Shown: positions 61,849 through 64,000 of the stretch, one piece after another
Layout: each line of letters starts with the position of its first letter
How positions within the stretch are numbered: position 1 is the first letter of the stretch
From: an uncultured Coprococcus sp.
GTDB lineage: Bacteria > Bacillota > Clostridia > Lachnospirales > Lachnospiraceae
Length of the DNA stretch: 64,000 nt
Direction of reading: 5' to 3'
NCBI GenBank assembly: GCA_947626675.1
Contig: CANQTC010000005.1
Span: 1 to 64,000, forward strand
Program-made: the position numbers and the translations under genes
The notes under the pieces: generated by a model
Told to the model about the DNA's origin: nothing
The model's database searches: none
The model's input: the letters and a program-made list of their open reading frames with translations, nothing else

Positions 61849-63983
61849 TACGCATCATTCCTTTGTTTATCATAAAATATCTCTCTGAATGTTGGTCCAA
61901 ATATTGACATTCCCTTTTCGTCAAATGCCTCACATACTGATGAATATTTACTACTGTCACAACCTTCAAAGAATCTATGCTTCCCCTGTTTTACGGCATC
62001 CTCATAAAGATACATAATAACTTTGCTCTTGAATGCAGCGATGAACCTATCGGTATCAATAATCATTCCTCTTTCATCAGATGCAATTACCTTCTTTGAT
62101 AGGAAAAATGGTCCCATCAACTTATCTTCATTAATCTTGAAATCAGAAGATGACATCTTATCATTAATCGCCTTACGAAGATTATTCCATTCAATCGGCC
62201 CATCACAGCCATGAAGCATAATTTTTCCAATACCCTTTATCCTTTCTTCATTCTCATTAATTCCAAGATATTCAAAATTCCATCTTCTCTTAAAAGCAGT
62301 ATCCATAGGAAATACACCCTGATCCGCACTATTCATCGTGGCCCATATAAACATATTGTTAGGAATACGGATTTTTTTATAGTTATCAGCATTTCCTCCA
62401 AGTTCCTTTGCCAAGTATCTCCGAATGTCTTCCGATGCCTGAATTTCATACTCACTGACACCATCATTATCTCGGTCAAGCAGTTGGAATACGTCACCAA
62501 AGACTGCTGCCACTTTAGCTCTGTTAATTTCTTCAATCAAAAGAAGATACGGTTGTGGAGTATCTGTTCTTCCACTCTTAAGAGCTTCTACATAAACCCT
62601 CATAAACGGACCGGGAACAAAATCATAACGAATACTGTTACCATCCACATCCATAACAGGCTTATATGTTCCTACGAACTGCGAATATGTATAATCAGGA
62701 TGAAATGTTACTCGCTCATAAGTACCTGTAGTATCTTCCATTAGCTTTTCACAATCATCCTTTAAACCATAACTCTTACCTGTACCAGGTGCCCCAAATA
62801 CAATGCGGTTTCTCTCGTATTTTGTTTTAATATCTGTATTAAATACTAATTCCATATTTTCATCTTCCTCTTCAATTCTGTCAGTGTCTTTCTGATATGT
62901 ACCACGTAGCAGGTCAGATACCGCTGACTTATAATCATTTAACGACCAAATAGACATTGCCGTCTTTAAGGAGTTATGAAGGTCGGAAGATAAAACGGAT
63001 CTGCTAATATTCTTTTTAAGCCATCTAACCTTGCGAGTATTTTTATAATCAGAACTTTGGTTAGGATATTCGGTTTCATCATAATAGTATTCCGACTCAA
63101 TTCTGCCAATATGGAACACAGAGTTTTCCGCATAAATGATATAATCACCTTCCTTAACATCATTAAGGAATCTCCACACCTGACCTATATCTTGTCCCCT
63201 ACCTCTGCTATTCTTCTCAAAATGCTCATCATAGAGAGTGACCAACGCACCTTTATCCGATATACCCGATAAATCTCCCAAATCAGACCATCCTATGCAA
63301 ACATGAGGATTATCGTCTGACAAAGCATTGTTCTTTTCTTTAATATGGATTCCGAACAGACTATGCGTAAATACTTCCTCACAATCTTCATCAGATACCA
63401 AATTCTTCAAATATTCAAGATATTTCTTTAACGCACTTCGCTGTGTATTATTCTTCTTTTCAGAATTATCAAGCACTTCAATTGTGGTCTCTACATCACC
63501 GATATTTGTGGTGTAAAAGACACTTTTTTCAGGCATTGAAAAAAGGGGCGTGTTAGCTACATTACTTATATATTGGTCAATAGATGAACTACTATATGGG
63601 TTTCCAGCATCGGAATCCCCTTCTGGCTTGACTTGTAAGCCCATCCAATAACGAAAGAGTCTCTTATTTCGTTCCTCTGGATCTTCTACTTCTACATCAA
63701 TATCTTCAGACAAATACGGCCTATTGTCATAAAGCTTTAAGTACTCATATAAAGCATCTTTTCTGATTGCTGAAATATAGATACCAAGTCTATTCTTAAT
63801 TCGTTCAAACATATCACTTGGGATGTAATCATTGGGAATTATTATCTGGTTTCCCGGACCATTTCTTGAACCATTTTTTGTTCCTGATATCTTTTCAATT
63901 ATTGTTTCATTGCATTCCAGACTGAATACATAGTCATTAAACTTATCAACTTGATTGTTTACACCAAAGCAAAAATACTTCAT
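61848..63983 (-). CDS. McrB-like AAA+ GTPase/ATPase of the restriction system
   Basis: A 711-residue protein. C-terminal AAA+ motor: Walker A GAPGTGKSYGL (about 395-405), FHPDYTYSQFVGTYKP, Walker B LLLIEEINRAK and the McrB signature ATMNSADQGVFPMDTAFKRRW. The N-terminal half contains a PUA/EVE-like module (CIGWSDLGDL, FLNDVKEGDYIIY; about 225-310) likely to read modified bases or set target choice. GTP or ATP use cannot be decided. The ATG is 17 bp from the window edge with a weak ribosome site, so methylase or further genes may lie beyond. Confidence 0.85.
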   Translation of the reverse strand: MKYFCFGVNNQVDKFNDYVFSLECNETIIEKISGTKNGSRNGPGNQIIIPNDYIPSDMFERIKNRLGIYISAIRKDALYEYLKLYDNRPYLSEDIDVEVEDPEERNKRLFRYWMGLQVKPEGDSDAGNPYSSSSIDQYISNVANTPLFSMPEKSVFYTTNIGDVETTIEVLDNSEKKNNTQRSALKKYLEYLKNLVSDEDCEEVFTHSLFGIHIKEKNNALSDDNPHVCIGWSDLGDLSGISDKGALVTLYDEHFEKNSRGRGQDIGQVWRFLNDVKEGDYIIYAENSVFHIGRIESEYYYDETEYPNQSSDYKNTRKVRWLKKNISRSVLSSDLHNSLKTAMSIWSLNDYKSAVSDLLRGTYQKDTDRIEEEDENMELVFNTDIKTKYERNRIVFGAPGTGKSYGLKDDCEKLMEDTTGTYERVTFHPDYTYSQFVGTYKPVMDVDGNSIRYDFVPGPFMRVYVEALKSGRTDTPQPYLLLIEEINRAKVAAVFGDVFQLLDRDNDGVSEYEIQASEDIRRYLAKELGGNADNYKKIRIPNNMFIWATMNSADQGVFPMDTAFKRRWNFEYLGINENEERIKGIGKIMLHGCDGPIEWNNLRKAINDKMSSSDFKINEDKLMGPFFLSKKVIASDERGMIIDTDRFIAAFKSKVIMYLYEDAVKQGKHRFFEGCDSSKYSSVCEAFDEKGMSIFGPTFREIFYDKQRNDA

Positions 63984-64000
63984 TCCGTTTTTTAACGCAT

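Overview
The window looks like a low-GC, spore-forming, butyrate-producing Clostridia chromosome, most likely Lachnospiraceae (Coprococcus-like; inferred). The evidence is a ptb-buk butyrate pair, an alpha/beta small acid-soluble spore protein, the tig-clpP-clpX-lon order, AGGAGG-type ribosome sites and Tn916-type integrases. No rRNA or tRNA gene was recognised. Three near-identical strong promoters point off the left edge and probably serve a gene or rRNA operon outside the window.

Chromosomal part (1-23.4 kb). An LD-carboxypeptidase is followed by the proteostasis cluster tig-clpP-clpX-lon, a spore protein gene and ptb-buk. Next come an Lsa/Vga-like ABC-F gene behind a transcription attenuator with a three-codon leader peptide, a lantibiotic-immunity-type ABC transporter operon (ATPase, two permeases and a small membrane protein) behind a tandem-box promoter, and an XRE regulator. 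mutY, a NYN/LOTUS protein, two coupled flavodoxin-like proteins, an EamA transporter, a DapB/Ord-like dehydrogenase, a HAD phosphatase and a DUF1848 protein follow. The region ends in a low-molecular-weight protein tyrosine phosphatase gene whose 5' end is an integration site.

Element A (23415-31901). This is an 8.5 kb integrative mobilizable element bounded by a 22-bp direct repeat that lies inside phosphatase codons 6-13. It carries a tyrosine integrase, an excisionase-like protein, a Rep with the architecture of CRESS-DNA virus Rep (HUH endonuclease plus SF3 helicase), an FtsK/TcpA-like ATPase, small conserved genes and a divergent XRE switch with a palindromic operator. Cargo includes a DUF6273 lipoprotein. 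Fifty nucleotides upstream of rep is a 9-bp stem with a 10-nt loop that reads TAGTATTAC on the rep strand, the circovirus-type origin nonanucleotide.

Accessory island (31.9-64 kb, nearly all minus strand). Further phosphatase 5'-end copies at about 31.9 kb and 52.66 kb suggest stepwise insertion at one site. The island holds a DUF262/DUF1524 restriction-like operon, a tyrosine integrase broken by an amber codon, excisionase-like and sigma-like ICE genes, an IS200 element, a Hachiman-like pair, a C5-methylase restriction-modification locus with an MvaI/BcnI-type nuclease and a double-HTH controller, a frameshifted AbiH, an HNH nuclease, a second DUF1848 protein paired with a Cys-rich methyltransferase-like protein, an IrrE-type protease and an McrB/LlaJI-type restriction pair. 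Two nearly identical sigma-like genes (39.1 and 56.3 kb) each follow a long structured leader. The two leaders keep the same helices through compensatory changes, including a three-way junction beside the ribosome site, so they are a candidate undescribed cis-regulatory RNA.
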